From positions 124,001 to 188,000 of the forward strand of contig NZ_CP114282.1 of assembly GCF_027107535.1 (NCBI RefSeq): 64,000 nucleotides of DNA, read 5' to 3'. Position 1 is the first letter of the stretch, and every line of letters starts with the position of its first letter. Below the pieces are notes generated by a model. It was not told the DNA's origin. It was given only the letters and a program-made list of their open reading frames with translations, and did not search any database. The translations under genes were made by a program, and so were the position numbers. Source of the DNA: Streptomyces aurantiacus (GTDB taxonomy: Bacteria > Actinomycetota > Actinomycetes > Streptomycetales > Streptomycetaceae). Positions 8,884 through 17,470 of the stretch are shown piece by piece.

Positions 8884-9213
8884 TCAGGGCTCGATGTGCT
8901 CGGAAACGTCGCCGGGGCCCTGTTCACGGTCCGGACGGCCGTGGATTAGCAGGTCGCCGCCGCCCGGCTGCTGCGGGGTGAGCGCAATCTTCACCCGATG
9001 CGTCCGAGTCCGGGCCACACCCGCTTCCACATCCGCGGTGGCCACCAACGCCTTGAAACCGGCCTTGACCTTGGCGTCCGCGCGCAGCTCTACCGCGAAC
9101 TCCAACTCCACCGGCCCCACCTGGAACGCCAGATCCTGGCCCGCGCCGCGGGCCGCGGCCGCCAGCAGTTCGTCCCGCATCGCCGCGACCGCATCCGCCA
9201 ACTCGATCTCCAC
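8884..9213 (-). CDS. Trypco2-domain protein (copy 1)
   Basis: A 109-residue protein started at GTG 9213 (VEIELADAVAAMRDELL); the frame is open to 9285, but the paralogue at 14625 starts at the equivalent codon and gives the same length. The sequence VGPVELEFAVELRADAKVKA followed by THRVKIALTP is the trypco2 (trypsin-co-occurring domain 2) pattern. These small beta-rich proteins are found beside trypsin-like effectors in predicted conflict systems. It precedes the protease-NTPase-TPR gene by 48 bp, so the two are one transcription unit. Its biochemical role is unknown; a modulator or recognition partner is a guess. Confidence 0.8.
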   Translation of the reverse strand: MEIELADAVAAMRDELLAAAARGAGQDLAFQVGPVELEFAVELRADAKVKAGFKALVATADVEAGVARTRTHRVKIALTPQQPGGGDLLIHGRPDREQGPGDVSEHIEP

Positions 9214-9458
9214 GCATATCCCCTCACGAAACGGCCGCGTCTGCCTGACCGCAGTCGCGGAAGGACCCACCGTAGAAGAGGACATCGCTGCAGCGCAGCT
9301 GGTTCTCCACCCTGCTGGCCAACGGCCAAAGCAGGGGGACGAATCCCCCTTTGGCTGACGTAGTCCGGTTGTCTGGCGCGCTCTGTAGATCGTCGCTGAC
9401 GCTAGACGGCGCTCACAGCCCGGTACAGTGATCCACCACTCTGGATTCGGAATAGCCG

Positions 9459-10031
9459 ATGCCTGAGCGGAACATCGAGTTCGGCAAGTACGGCGCCCAC
9501 GGCGTCAAAGGCCACGAAGCCGTCGCCCGGCAGCTGGACGCCCGCGCCGGCTACATCGCCACCCCGGTCACCGCCCGGCGAGGCCTGCTCGCCCGGCTGC
9601 ACTACCTCACCCGCAGCACCCACGCCCGCCAAGCGGCCCGTGCGGCCGGACTGACTGTCACCGACCGCACCCTGCGCGCCTGGCAGGCCGGCACCCGCAC
9701 ACCCTCCCGCCGCAACCTCGCCGCGATCGAGCAGGCGTACCGGACCGTGCGGCGCGAGAACGTCGCCCGCTACCTGCTCGCCCGCCTCAACCGCGCCGGC
9801 CGCGGCACCCGCGTGGAAATCCACCCCATCAACCAGTCCCGCGTCGACCGGCCCCGCCAACGCGCCGTCGAGTTCCGCACCATGAACGTCCGCAACTGGG
9901 ACCGCATCGTCGGCGCATGGGCGGCCGGGAACGACCAGGAGCTGGACGAAGCCTGGGTGGACCAGGTCATCGACCTCGGCTCGCAGTGGGGCCAGTACGA
10001 GTACGTCACCAACATCGGCTTCGCTGCCTGA
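9459..10031 (+). CDS. HTH protein resembling telomere terminal proteins (Tpg-like plan)
   Basis: A 190-residue protein with a helix-turn-helix at about 55-85 (QAARAAGLTVTDRTLRAWQA) and a basic stretch SRRNLAAIEQAYRTVRREN. A C-terminal domain begins near FRTMNVRNWDRIVGAWAAGN and ends WGQYEYVTNIGF. The order of HTH, arginine-rich helix and short acidic/aromatic C-terminal domain resembles Streptomyces telomere terminal proteins (Tpg), but I cannot demonstrate homology. An HTH regulator is the alternative. It is divergent from trypco2 copy 1. Fragments of this same gene occur at five other places in the window (11246, 15104, 23819, 45554, 48308), so it has been copied and broken repeatedly. Confidence 0.6.
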   Translation: MPERNIEFGKYGAHGVKGHEAVARQLDARAGYIATPVTARRGLLARLHYLTRSTHARQAARAAGLTVTDRTLRAWQAGTRTPSRRNLAAIEQAYRTVRRENVARYLLARLNRAGRGTRVEIHPINQSRVDRPRQRAVEFRTMNVRNWDRIVGAWAAGNDQELDEAWVDQVIDLGSQWGQYEYVTNIGFAA

Positions 10032-10093
10032 ACATCGTCATCACGCAGGGCCCGACATTGAAGCCGTGGGAGAAATCTTGATGTAGACCAGTC

Positions 10094-11164
10094 ATGGCAG
10101 CCATGACTGGTGCACTATTCACATTCATGGGCATACGCAGCAGTCTCGACATGCAACAGCGATGGCGGGACACAGCGATCCGCCGCGTGAATGATCTGTG
10201 TAGGGCATCTGAGCGTCTGGGTATTGGTCCTGTTGCTTTTATCGTGAAGCACGGGATCCTCATGAATCGGCGATGGATAATTTTTGCTCTTATTCTGCCA
10301 GTCCAGGTGCTGTGCGGTGTTTGTATTTGTTTTTTCGGCTGGATGGTATTGACTGCCTTTTTGTTGGCTATTACTCTGCAAGGTGTTGAGATCGCTTGGC
10401 AGGAAGGCGAAGTCCCGGCATTTTTCGCAGTAGGACCCGATCCGTTTTCCGACGGTATAGAACCGGTTGCCATTATTGCTGGGCTTGTCGCATTCTGTAT
10501 CGTCACTCCTTTGCTATTTCGTTTGGGTCGGCAGTTCGTGTCACGCTCCGCACTCGATAACCGGCGTGCTCGATGGCATAATTACAATGCTTTGTGGTCC
10601 TTGACTGAAGCAGTTATCGGGTGTTCCGAAGTGTATAAAAACCGTGGTTGGCGTCGCGATAAAGCGCTGACTGCTCTTCCGGTTCAACTGACGCGTGCGC
10701 GGAATGTAATCTTGTTAAGTCATACTTGTCGTGGCACGGTGCCGTTGTTCTCGGCTCGCCAACGCCAGGTGAAGCGTCACGCTGGCCAGGTGGCCGCAGT
10801 GCTGAAGAACTTGGAGGCCCGGCTCGACACTGACCCAGATAGTGCAGTTCGGGAACTTGGAAGTGCATTGCTGACGATCGCAGAACGTTATGCCCAAGGA
10901 CGAGTCGGGGCGCTCCTCAGTGAAGAACAGATTGGCGACATCCAGCCCGTGCAGGATCACGAGGCCCGGAGACTACTCGCAGCAGGAGCAATGACGTGCC
11001 TCCTGACGGCTGTCCTATTAAAAATCGTGGAAGTCGCAAGTCTTCCCTCTGCGATGGAACCGGTAGTCATAGCTATCTCGGCTCTCACGGCGCTAATGGC
11101 AGCCTACGGTCACCGAGCCACGCATCGATTGGACATCCTGGGTATCTTGGGGGGTAGCCGATAG
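10094..11164 (+). CDS. Multi-pass membrane protein of unknown function, low GC
   Basis: A 356-residue protein. Hydrophobic segments lie near 58-80 (IIFALILPVQVLCGVCICFF), 84-100, 130-150 (PVAIIAGLVAFCIVTPLLF) and in the C-terminus (AAGAMTCLLTAVLLKIV and VVIAISALTALMAAYG). A long cytoplasmic-type helical region of about 150 residues lies between the second and third groups. Its base composition is clearly less GC-rich than the flanking genes, suggesting separate acquisition. It sits between the two copies of the protease-NTPase module. No family recognised. Several in-frame ATGs near the start make the exact N-terminus uncertain. Confidence 0.65.
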   Translation: MAAMTGALFTFMGIRSSLDMQQRWRDTAIRRVNDLCRASERLGIGPVAFIVKHGILMNRRWIIFALILPVQVLCGVCICFFGWMVLTAFLLAITLQGVEIAWQEGEVPAFFAVGPDPFSDGIEPVAIIAGLVAFCIVTPLLFRLGRQFVSRSALDNRRARWHNYNALWSLTEAVIGCSEVYKNRGWRRDKALTALPVQLTRARNVILLSHTCRGTVPLFSARQRQVKRHAGQVAAVLKNLEARLDTDPDSAVRELGSALLTIAERYAQGRVGALLSEEQIGDIQPVQDHEARRLLAAGAMTCLLTAVLLKIVEVASLPSAMEPVVIAISALTALMAAYGHRATHRLDILGILGGSR

Positions 11165-11177
11165 GCGCTATACGGCC

Positions 11178-11201
11178 CATGCACGTTGCTCACCGTGCAT
11201 G
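11178..11201 (+). terminator. Short hairpin after the membrane gene
   Basis: CATGCACG (11178-11185) pairs with CGTGCATG (11194-11201) across an 8-nt loop, 14 bp after the membrane gene's stop. There is no T-run, so the terminator role is possible only. Confidence 0.35.
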
Positions 11202-11245
11202 ACTGGACAAGTGGAGCGCATGGAGCAGGCCGATAGCCTCGTGCG

Positions 11246-11292
11246 GAGAATGTCGCCCGTTACCTGACTGTCCGCTTCAACCGGGCCAGCCG
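11246..11292 (+). pseudogene. Internal fragment of the HTH/Tpg-like gene
   Basis: The short frame ENVARYLTVRFNRASR matches ENVARYLLARLNRAGR of the intact gene at 9459-10031, with matching DNA over about 47 bp. Sequence on both sides is unrelated, so this is a stub left by recombination. Confidence 0.6.
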
Positions 11293-11345
11293 CTCCATGC
11301 CCGCATCTCAGCATGCATATGCCCAGCGGATGGCCTGCCCGACGA

Positions 11346-14300
11346 TCAGTACCTCGATCGACCGATCACGAACCGAGGAAGATCGGACTTAACGTCGCTC
11401 TGAAGCCAAGCCAGGATTTGGAGAGCCTCATCAAGTTCAGTTTGGTGGACCTCCGGCCGTGCTCTGGCAAGGTCCTGATAGATCTGCACGGCTTCGGTGA
11501 TTGCCTTCAGAGCATCTTCCCGTCGTTCTGCGTTTCCCAGGTCGATGGAGAGGTTGTTCAGGCTCGAGGCGAGGTTGGGGAGGTAGGCGTCGGGCTGTGC
11601 TTTGGCGAGTTTGCGGCGGATTTCCACGGCTTCGGTGATCGCGTCCAGCCCCTCTTCCCGTCGTTCTGCGTTTCCCAGGTCGATGGAGAGGTTGTTCAGG
11701 CTCGAGGCGAGGTCGGGGAGGTAGGCGTCGGGCTGTGCTTTGGCGAGTTTGCGGTAGGTCTGTGCGGCTTCGGTGATTGCGTCCAGAGCCTCTTCCCGTC
11801 GCCCCAGATCCGCCAGCCGGTTGGAGAGGTTGTTCAGGCTCGAGGCGAGGTTGGGGAGGTAGGCGTCGGGCTGTGCTTTGGCGAGTTTGCGGCGGATTTC
11901 CACGGCTTCGGTGATCGCGTCCAGCCCTTCCTCTCGTCGCCCCAGATCTCCCAGCCGGTTGGAGAGGTTGTTCAGGCTCATGGCGAGGTTGGGGAGGTAG
12001 GCGTCGGGCTGTGCTTTGGCGAGTTTGCGGCGGATTTCCACGGCTTCGGTGATCGCGTCCAGCCCTTCCTCTCGTCGCCCCAGATCTCCCAGCCGGATGG
12101 AGAGGTTGTTCAGGCTCATGGCGAGGTCGGGGAGGTAGGCGTCGGGCTGTGCTTTGGTGAGTTTGCGGTAGGTCTGTGCGGCTTCGGTGATCGCGTCCAG
12201 CCCTTCCTCTCGTCGCCCCAGATCTCCCAGCCGGATGGAGAGGTTGTTCAGGCTCATGGCGAGGTCGGGGAGGTAGGCGTCGGGCTGTGCTTTGGTGAGT
12301 TTGCGGTAGGTCTGTGCGGCTTCGGTGATCGCGTCCAGCCCTTCCTCTCGTCGCCCCAGATCTCCCAGCCGGATGGAGAGGTTGTTCAGGCTCATGGCGA
12401 GGTCGGGGAGGTGGTCGGAGCTGGTGTGGGTGAGGGCGCGGTGGTGTTCGGTGATGAGTTGGGTGAGGTGGGCGGCCCAGGGAGCGAGGTTATGGCTGGC
12501 ATCCGGTAACACGTTGGCGAGCTGTTGCAGTTCGGCCAGTCCGATGTCGGGGATGTCGGTGATGTGCTGGAGGGCGTCGAGGAGTGGTTGGGGGGCTTCG
12601 GTCTGGGTGGCCACGTTGATGGCCGGTGTGGCGAGGGCGTAGGCGTGGCGGACGCAGAGGGCGGTGAGGTGCTGGTCGAGACGGTGGTGGAAGACGGCGT
12701 GGGCTGCGGCGCGGGTGCAGACGGTCAACATCTGGGTGACTTGGTGGGTGGTGGCGTCGGGGAGAAAGGTGTCGGCGAGGTGGGGGTCGGCTTCGAGGCG
12801 GCGGCCGATGAACCGTTCGGCGAGCCGGTCGGGCTGGAGTGCGTCCCATGGCCGGCCTGGGGCGGCGGGAGGATACAGGGCCGCAATCCAGTCTCGGACT
12901 GCTCCCCGCCGGTCCTTTGGCTGGCCGTTAAGGCCGGGGACGCGCTCCAGGAGGGCGTCGGCCTGGTCGCGGTCGTCGGCGCCGAGAAGGAACGCTGCGG
13001 CGAGCGCGTCGGTAAGGGTGACCATGGTCAGTTGAGGGTGCAGCCCGCGGGTGGTGGCGGCGTTGGTCCAGTAGCGTTCTTCGTGGACTAGGAGCCGGTC
13101 CTCAACGCCTCGCTTCTCCGGCGGTGTGGCCACTACCTCTGATCCGGAATCCGCCACTGCGGATGGGCCGGCGGTTTCCAGCAGGTCGGCTAGTGCTGTC
13201 ATGTGCAGCGTCAGTACTGTTTCCGCGCCGGGCCGGTCCAGGAGGCGAGCGGATCCGCTCCCGTGTGTCTGGTCCTGCAGGCGGGCGGCCAGGGCGGGCC
13301 AGTCGTGGTGCTGCCAGCCGCGTACGTGCGGCAGATGGTGGGTGTAGCCGCGCACGGCCTCCTGGTAGGCCTTGGTGCGGGATTGCCCGGGTTCAGGCTC
13401 CAGGGCAGGCAGAAGGATGATGTCGGCGCCGTCCAGCAGGTCTTCGGCGAGCGGGCTGGTGGCGTGCAGAGTGGTCCACCAGTCGCCGGCGGTACGGGCC
13501 AGCAGCAGTACCTTGAATCCGCTGCTGGTGTGGTGACGGGCGGCTGCTTCCAGGAGCGCGATCGTCTGCGGGGACCGGGTTTCGGCGTAGTCAACGACCA
13601 CCAGCAGGGGCACCGCGGCGGCTGCGAGGACGTGGAGGGTTTCGGGCGTGGCGTCGGGGCGCAGCCACAAGATGGCCCAGCGCTCGGAGGCCAGGGTGTC
13701 GGCGAGGTGCTGGGCCAGACGGGTTTTGCCCTGCCCGCCGGGGCCGTGGAGCAGCAGTGCCCCGAAACCGGGCTCCTTGGTCCAGGCCTCGAGTTGGCTG
13801 AGAAGTTCGGTGCGGCCGCGGAAGGGCACGATCTGGCGGCGGGCGCGGAGCAGGGCGGCGGGGGAGCGGGCGGGCCCGGTGGTGGCGGGGTCGGCGGCTT
13901 CGGCCAGGTGCTGCCATTCGACCGGTTCCAGGACGCTGCCGGTGTTCTCACCGTGCTCGGTGAGCGCGGCAACGAAGCTCTGGTCATGCAGGAGGACATA
14001 GGTGGGCACGGCCTCGAGGTGGGCGTGGGCTCGGCCGGCCGGGTCGGAGGCGATGACGCCGGCCAGTAGATCGCCGCAGAACAGGGCGGCTCCCGACAGT
14101 CCGCCCCACGGAGATGCACCGCCCGTGGAGGAGTCCGGCGGGTGCTGGCCGAGGCTCATCACGTACCGGTTGCCGACCTGGCGGTCGCCGGGATTGAGGG
14201 TGCCGGACGGTTGCAGCGTGTCGGCCGCCTGCCCCGCCCGCTGCACCAGCTCCGGTAGTCCCCAGGTCTCGCACGGCGTGCCGGACCGGTCGGTTGCCAG

Positions 14301-14567
14301 TCGGCCCCAGCGCACCGACACCCCCGGCAGCGGCACCCACGCCGGGTCCTCGATACGCACCAGCGCGGCGTCGTCCCGGCCGCCGGGCGTGCCGCGCCAC
14401 ACCACCACGCTGTCCCAGCTGTCCGCCTGCCCGGGCCGGAACAAGGACACCGCACCCGTCGACGGCGGGACGACATGAGCGGACGTCAGTACCAGCCGCG
14501 GCGCGATCACATAGCCGGATCCCGGGCCGTCCGGCCCCTGGACAGCGACGACCCGTGCACGCTCCAC
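11346..14567 (-). CDS. Trypsin-like protease / STAND-type NTPase / TPR protein (copy 2)
   Basis: A 1073-residue paralogue of the 5524-8835 protein (GTG start, MERARVVAVQGPDGPGSGYV). The triad residues fall at the same numbers: His31, Asp65/66 and Ser158. Walker A HGPGGQGKT is near 274-282 and Walker B is LLVVVDYAETR. The C-terminus carries seven 46-residue TPR units (LAMSLNNLSIRLGDLGRREE type) that are nearly identical to each other in DNA, more so than in copy 1, pointing to recent expansion or gene conversion. It follows its trypco2 partner by 57 bp. The two copies are close throughout the protease and NTPase but differ strongly in the repeats, as expected if the repeats carry specificity. 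Confidence 0.85.
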   Translation of the reverse strand: MERARVVAVQGPDGPGSGYVIAPRLVLTSAHVVPPSTGAVSLFRPGQADSWDSVVVWRGTPGGRDDAALVRIEDPAWVPLPGVSVRWGRLATDRSGTPCETWGLPELVQRAGQAADTLQPSGTLNPGDRQVGNRYVMSLGQHPPDSSTGGASPWGGLSGAALFCGDLLAGVIASDPAGRAHAHLEAVPTYVLLHDQSFVAALTEHGENTGSVLEPVEWQHLAEAADPATTGPARSPAALLRARRQIVPFRGRTELLSQLEAWTKEPGFGALLLHGPGGQGKTRLAQHLADTLASERWAILWLRPDATPETLHVLAAAAVPLLVVVDYAETRSPQTIALLEAAARHHTSSGFKVLLLARTAGDWWTTLHATSPLAEDLLDGADIILLPALEPEPGQSRTKAYQEAVRGYTHHLPHVRGWQHHDWPALAARLQDQTHGSGSARLLDRPGAETVLTLHMTALADLLETAGPSAVADSGSEVVATPPEKRGVEDRLLVHEERYWTNAATTRGLHPQLTMVTLTDALAAAFLLGADDRDQADALLERVPGLNGQPKDRRGAVRDWIAALYPPAAPGRPWDALQPDRLAERFIGRRLEADPHLADTFLPDATTHQVTQMLTVCTRAAAHAVFHHRLDQHLTALCVRHAYALATPAINVATQTEAPQPLLDALQHITDIPDIGLAELQQLANVLPDASHNLAPWAAHLTQLITEHHRALTHTSSDHLPDLAMSLNNLSIRLGDLGRREEGLDAITEAAQTYRKLTKAQPDAYLPDLAMSLNNLSIRLGDLGRREEGLDAITEAAQTYRKLTKAQPDAYLPDLAMSLNNLSIRLGDLGRREEGLDAITEAVEIRRKLAKAQPDAYLPNLAMSLNNLSNRLGDLGRREEGLDAITEAVEIRRKLAKAQPDAYLPNLASSLNNLSNRLADLGRREEALDAITEAAQTYRKLAKAQPDAYLPDLASSLNNLSIDLGNAERREEGLDAITEAVEIRRKLAKAQPDAYLPNLASSLNNLSIDLGNAERREDALKAITEAVQIYQDLARARPEVHQTELDEALQILAWLQSDVKSDLPRFVIGRSRY

Positions 14568-14624
14568 CTCAACAGCACCCCCGTACCCGCCCGCAGTTCA
14601 ACCGCTCACCCGCACCCACCGGTC

Positions 14625-14954
14625 TCAGGGAGCGATGTGCCCCGACACATCGCCGGGCCCCTGCGGACGGTCCGGCCGGCCCTGGATCAGCAGATCCCCG
14701 CCGCCCGGCTGCTGCGGAGTGAGCGCGATCTTCACCCGGTGGGTCCGGGCCCGCGCCACACCCGCCTCCACATCACCGCTCACCACCCACGCCTTGAACC
14801 CAGCCTTCACCTTGGCGTCCGCACGCAGTTCCACGGCGAACTCCAGCTCCACCGGCCCGACCTTGAACGCCAGCTCCTGGCCCGCCCCGCGCGCGGCGGC
14901 CTCGAGCAGCTCGTCCCGCATCGCCGCCACCGCATCCGCCAACTCAATCTCCAC
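14625..14954 (-). CDS. Trypco2-domain protein (copy 2)
   Basis: A 109-residue protein started at GTG 14954, with GGCGAGGGGG as ribosome site. It is nearly identical to copy 1: VEIELADAVAAMRDELLEAA, VGPVELEFAVELRADAKVKA, THRVKIALTPQQPGGGDLL. The strong conservation compared with the diverged TPR tails of the neighbouring genes suggests that the trypco2 protein meets a conserved partner, probably the protease or NTPase part. A short block (ACCGTAGAAGAGGACA) upstream is shared with copy 1 near 9267 and may hold the common promoter. Confidence 0.8.
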   Translation of the reverse strand: MEIELADAVAAMRDELLEAAARGAGQELAFKVGPVELEFAVELRADAKVKAGFKAWVVSGDVEAGVARARTHRVKIALTPQQPGGGDLLIQGRPDRPQGPGDVSGHIAP

Positions 14955-15103
14955 CAAGTCCCCCTCGCCACCCACGGCCCCAGCAGAGCCCGGTCTGGCC
15001 CACTGCGGAATCACTCACCGTAGAAGAGGACACCGAAGCCCCGCAGCCGGTTCTATGGACGGCCACACTCTGCACGTGCCCGGGCTGTCCCCGTGAGTTC
15101 CCA

Positions 15104-15184
15104 GGTCGGCCGCTGGGACCGGATCGGCGGCCGCTTGGGCGGGGCTGGCGACGACCAGGAACTGGGCGATGCGGCCAGGTCGTA
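15104..15184 (+). pseudogene. C-terminal fragment of the HTH/Tpg-like gene, divergent from trypco2 copy 2
   Basis: The frame GRWDRIGGRLGGAGDDQEL matches NWDRIVGAWAAGNDQEL in the intact gene at 9459. It stands in the same relation to trypco2 copy 2 as the intact gene does to copy 1, so the duplicated unit originally included this gene and it decayed in copy 2. Confidence 0.55.
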
Positions 15185-15188
15185 GCTG

Positions 15189-15305
15189 CTATTCAGGAAG
15201 CGGGTCTTCGGCCAGGTACTGGCGTTGTGCGAGATGGACGATGAGCTCTACGTCGTCGTCGGCATTGGTCAATGCCCAGTGCATCTCCGGTGCCGCCGTG
15301 GCCAT
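15189..15305 (-). CDS. Possible small protein (38 aa)
   Basis: The reverse strand encodes MATAAPEMHWALTNADDD followed by VELIVHLAQRQYLAEDPLPE and a stop at 15189. The acidic, regular composition looks coding, but the frame also continues upstream without a clear start, so it may be the tail of a broken gene. No family recognised. Confidence 0.3.
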   Translation of the reverse strand: MATAAPEMHWALTNADDDVELIVHLAQRQYLAEDPLPE

Positions 15306-15667
15306 GTTCCTGGGGCTGCTGTGCGAGAACGGGGTCTGCTCTGGGTCCGCTTCCGCCCAGCGGGTGGGCGGCTGGACGGAAGCGGGGCGGTCCCCATCGG
15401 TCGTTCTTCAGCACACGGGAGCCGCGCGGCCTTCCAGACAGGAAGGTGCGACGCCGGGGGAGGCGTCCGTCTTCCATGGTGCGCCATCCCGCCGGTGCCG
15501 CAACGAGAAGTACGGCTTCGCCACTAAAAGTGTTCATTCAGCCATGGTTTACCGCCGTTGGTGACCGTCATGGAGTAACGGGGTGGCGGAGCCTGGCGGG
15601 TGATGCGGTGACATTGTTCCGTAATTTTGAGATGCGACGACAGCCGAACCTGTATCGTTCAGTCTCT
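15306..15667. other. Spacer with no supported gene
   Basis: Several overlapping short frames exist on both strands, none with a convincing ribosome site, domain or consistent codon bias. The sequence becomes less GC-rich near 15530-15660, close to the end of the next reverse-strand gene. Confidence 0.4.
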
Positions 15668-16300
15668 TCACTGGCCCGTGTGATCCAGCTTTGTTGCTTG
15701 TCGCGATTCCAATTCCTGGCGATGGTGTTCGTGGCGTTCGCGGTCTTCTGTGCGCCACGTTTCGTAAACGTTGTCGAGCAGTTTCCTCTGGTGTTTGCGC
15801 ACCTTGCGGTCTTTCGAGTACACCCGCCACCAATCGGGGCGCCAGATGTGCCACCACCGCGGCACGTAAATCAAGTCGTGGCGGCAAGCAGAGACGAATG
15901 CGCTGCGTGCCCGGTCCAGATTTGATCGGAGTTTCTCCGAGCATGGCTTTCCGTGCAGATAGTCGTCTAAAAGTTCATAGACCAGTTCTGAGTAGCGGGC
16001 GCCCACCATGGCCGGTTCAGGGTTTCCGATCATTGCTACTTCTGCCATTGCCTGGTTGATCTCTTTGCGCAGCTTGTACAGAACGGCGGGGCGGACGCGA
16101 TGCGAAATCCGGACGCGCAGGGGGCGGTTGTAGGTTTCTGTCTCGAGCTGGATGGCTGCATCGAACAGTCGAGCATAAGCGTTTCGGCGTTCCTCGCGTC
16201 CGCCGAAACGTGTCTTTTGCCGCTGGGACGACAGCGCCTTGCCCGCGGCTGAACCAACCATGCGGGCGCCACTAGCCGCGACTACGGATCCATCTACCAT
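15668..16300 (-). CDS. Hypothetical protein, highly charged
   Basis: A 210-residue protein rich in Arg, Lys and Glu. The middle carries REERRNAYARLFDAAIQLE and a helical stretch with WWHIWRPDWWRVYSKD near the C-terminus, followed by a basic tail. No TM segment or catalytic motif is evident, and I do not recognise the family. It overlaps the short gene upstream by seven bases, which suggests co-transcription. Base composition is moderately lower in GC than its neighbours. Confidence 0.55.
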   Translation of the reverse strand: MVDGSVVAASGARMVGSAAGKALSSQRQKTRFGGREERRNAYARLFDAAIQLETETYNRPLRVRISHRVRPAVLYKLRKEINQAMAEVAMIGNPEPAMVGARYSELVYELLDDYLHGKPCSEKLRSNLDRARSAFVSACRHDLIYVPRWWHIWRPDWWRVYSKDRKVRKHQRKLLDNVYETWRTEDRERHEHHRQELESRQATKLDHTGQ

Positions 16301-16494
16301 GAACTCATCGACGCTCTGCGGCTCACTACAGTTCCGTACAGCTGTGAATGATCAAAGAAATTCAGCAGCCAGCCGCTTGTAGGCAAGAGGATGTGCTCGC
16401 GCAGGTACTTCAGCCAGGCACGCTGGTAGGGCGGATGGCTTGCGGTAGTGACCCGATCGAGGAGCTCGCTCCGCTGAGTCGGGAATTCGAACAC
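16294..16494 (-). CDS. Small hypothetical protein (66 aa), possibly truncated
   Basis: Starts at GTG 16494 with AGGAAAG upstream and reads FEFPTQRSELLDRVTTASHP, then HILLPTSGWLLNFFDHSQ. It overlaps the start of the following gene. The length and abrupt end suggest either a small operon leader protein or the N-terminal piece of a longer gene. No function can be assigned. Confidence 0.4.
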   Translation of the reverse strand: MFEFPTQRSELLDRVTTASHPPYQRAWLKYLREHILLPTSGWLLNFFDHSQLYGTVVSRRASMSSW

Positions 16495-16531
16495 CTTTCC
16501 TAACGGTTACGGACTGCAAGCCGTGCATCTA

Positions 16532-17224
16532 CTAACGGGATGCCGGGTGGGCGCAGTTACTGTCTGCGGTTCCTCTGCGGTGGGGGATCTGCGATCGGTT
16601 GCCGTTCGGCCGCCATTTGCTAGGTCGGTGGAACACCGCGCCGGTCGCTGGGTCATGGACGGTGTCGGGTAGCTGTGCGTCCTTGATTCGCCCCCGTCCG
16701 ATGACCAGGGAGCCAGGCAGCAACTGCTGTAGTTCGCTGGAGATCCTCTTGGGTGGGAAGGCTGCCACGATCCGTACCTCCTCGCTGAATTCGCGGGCGC
16801 GGCGGACAGCCGGGCATAGGTCGCTGTCACCGCTGATGATGACAGCCGACGTTGCAGCCTTGGTGGCAACGTCGGCTACAAGATCTACGGCCAGGTGGAC
16901 GTCTGTCTCCTTCTCCTCATAGGTGCGCCACTGCCGGCCGCACCGGCAGGTGACCGTCTTTGACTGGTACCTGGCTTCGTAGACGGTGAGGGTCTCCCCG
17001 CTCACCGCACGCAAGGCTGACAGGTAGGTCTGCTGCCGTTGCACAGCGTCCGAGCTGCCCTGCAGCGGAGCGGTGTAGTACTTAACACTGACCAACTTCT
17101 CGTGCCTGCGCAGTGAGGCAGCTAAGGCAGTGATGTCGAGCCACTGGTACCGGTCGTCCTTGTACTTGGCGCGCAAGCCGTGGAAGAGGTTGTAGCCATC
17201 GATGTAAACGATCAAGGCGGACAC
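16532..17224 (-). CDS. NYN-domain (PIN-like) ribonuclease
   Basis: A 230-residue protein with the NYN/LabA-like pattern: the first acidic residue in ALIVYIDGYNLFHGL, acidic residues in EKETDVHLAVDLV, and the final SGDSDLCPAV. A CRCGRQW insert between them looks like a metal-binding knuckle. NYN proteins are metal-dependent RNases of the PIN superfamily, used in RNA turnover or as conflict effectors. A basic C-terminal tail (SKWRPNGNRSQIPHRRG) may bind RNA. It stands alone, with overlapping inverted repeats about 85-110 bp upstream of the start. Confidence 0.8.
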   Translation of the reverse strand: MSALIVYIDGYNLFHGLRAKYKDDRYQWLDITALAASLRRHEKLVSVKYYTAPLQGSSDAVQRQQTYLSALRAVSGETLTVYEARYQSKTVTCRCGRQWRTYEEKETDVHLAVDLVADVATKAATSAVIISGDSDLCPAVRRAREFSEEVRIVAAFPPKRISSELQQLLPGSLVIGRGRIKDAQLPDTVHDPATGAVFHRPSKWRPNGNRSQIPHRRGTADSNCAHPASR

Positions 17225-17300
17225 GGGGGCTCCTCGGTACGCGTCAGGTTCCGCATCATGATGCCGGTGTTGCGGTATGCATTGTCGAATCGGCGTCCGC

Positions 17301-17334
17301 CTCGAGTTCCCCTATGTAGAACTCGACATAGGGG
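17301..17334. promoter_or_regulatory. Overlapping inverted repeats upstream of the NYN gene
   Basis: CCCCTATGT (17309-17317) pairs with ACATAGGGG (17326-17334), and a second inverted pair GAGTTC/GAACTC overlaps it. The position in the leader of the reverse-strand NYN gene fits an operator. The binding protein is unknown. Confidence 0.35.
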
Positions 17335-17385
17335 GGTCTGCTCCACTACATTGGACTCATACCCGCTGGGCTCAGCCCGGCACGA

Positions 17386-17450
17386 CGGCCCCCTTGCGGG
17401 GCCGTTTTTCTTGCAGCAAAGAAGGCCCCCGAAAGGGGGCCTTCTTTGCT
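17386..17450. terminator. Two tandem hairpins between reverse-strand genes
   Basis: CGGCCCC/GGGGCCG at about 17387-17403 is followed by TTTTTCTT on the forward strand. AGCAAAGAAGGCCCCC (17415-17430) pairs perfectly with 17435-17450 around a GAAA tetraloop. Together they make a bidirectional terminator that would insulate the NYN gene from the gene at 17471. Confidence 0.65.
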
Positions 17451-17470
17451 GGGGCACGGGACCTTGCGTC

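Noticed and set aside
11313..12509. Long forward frame with repeated GEVGEVGVGLCFGEFA motifs opposite TPR copy 2
   Set aside because: It is the antisense reading of the TPR repeats; the periodicity and composition come from the real gene on the other strand.
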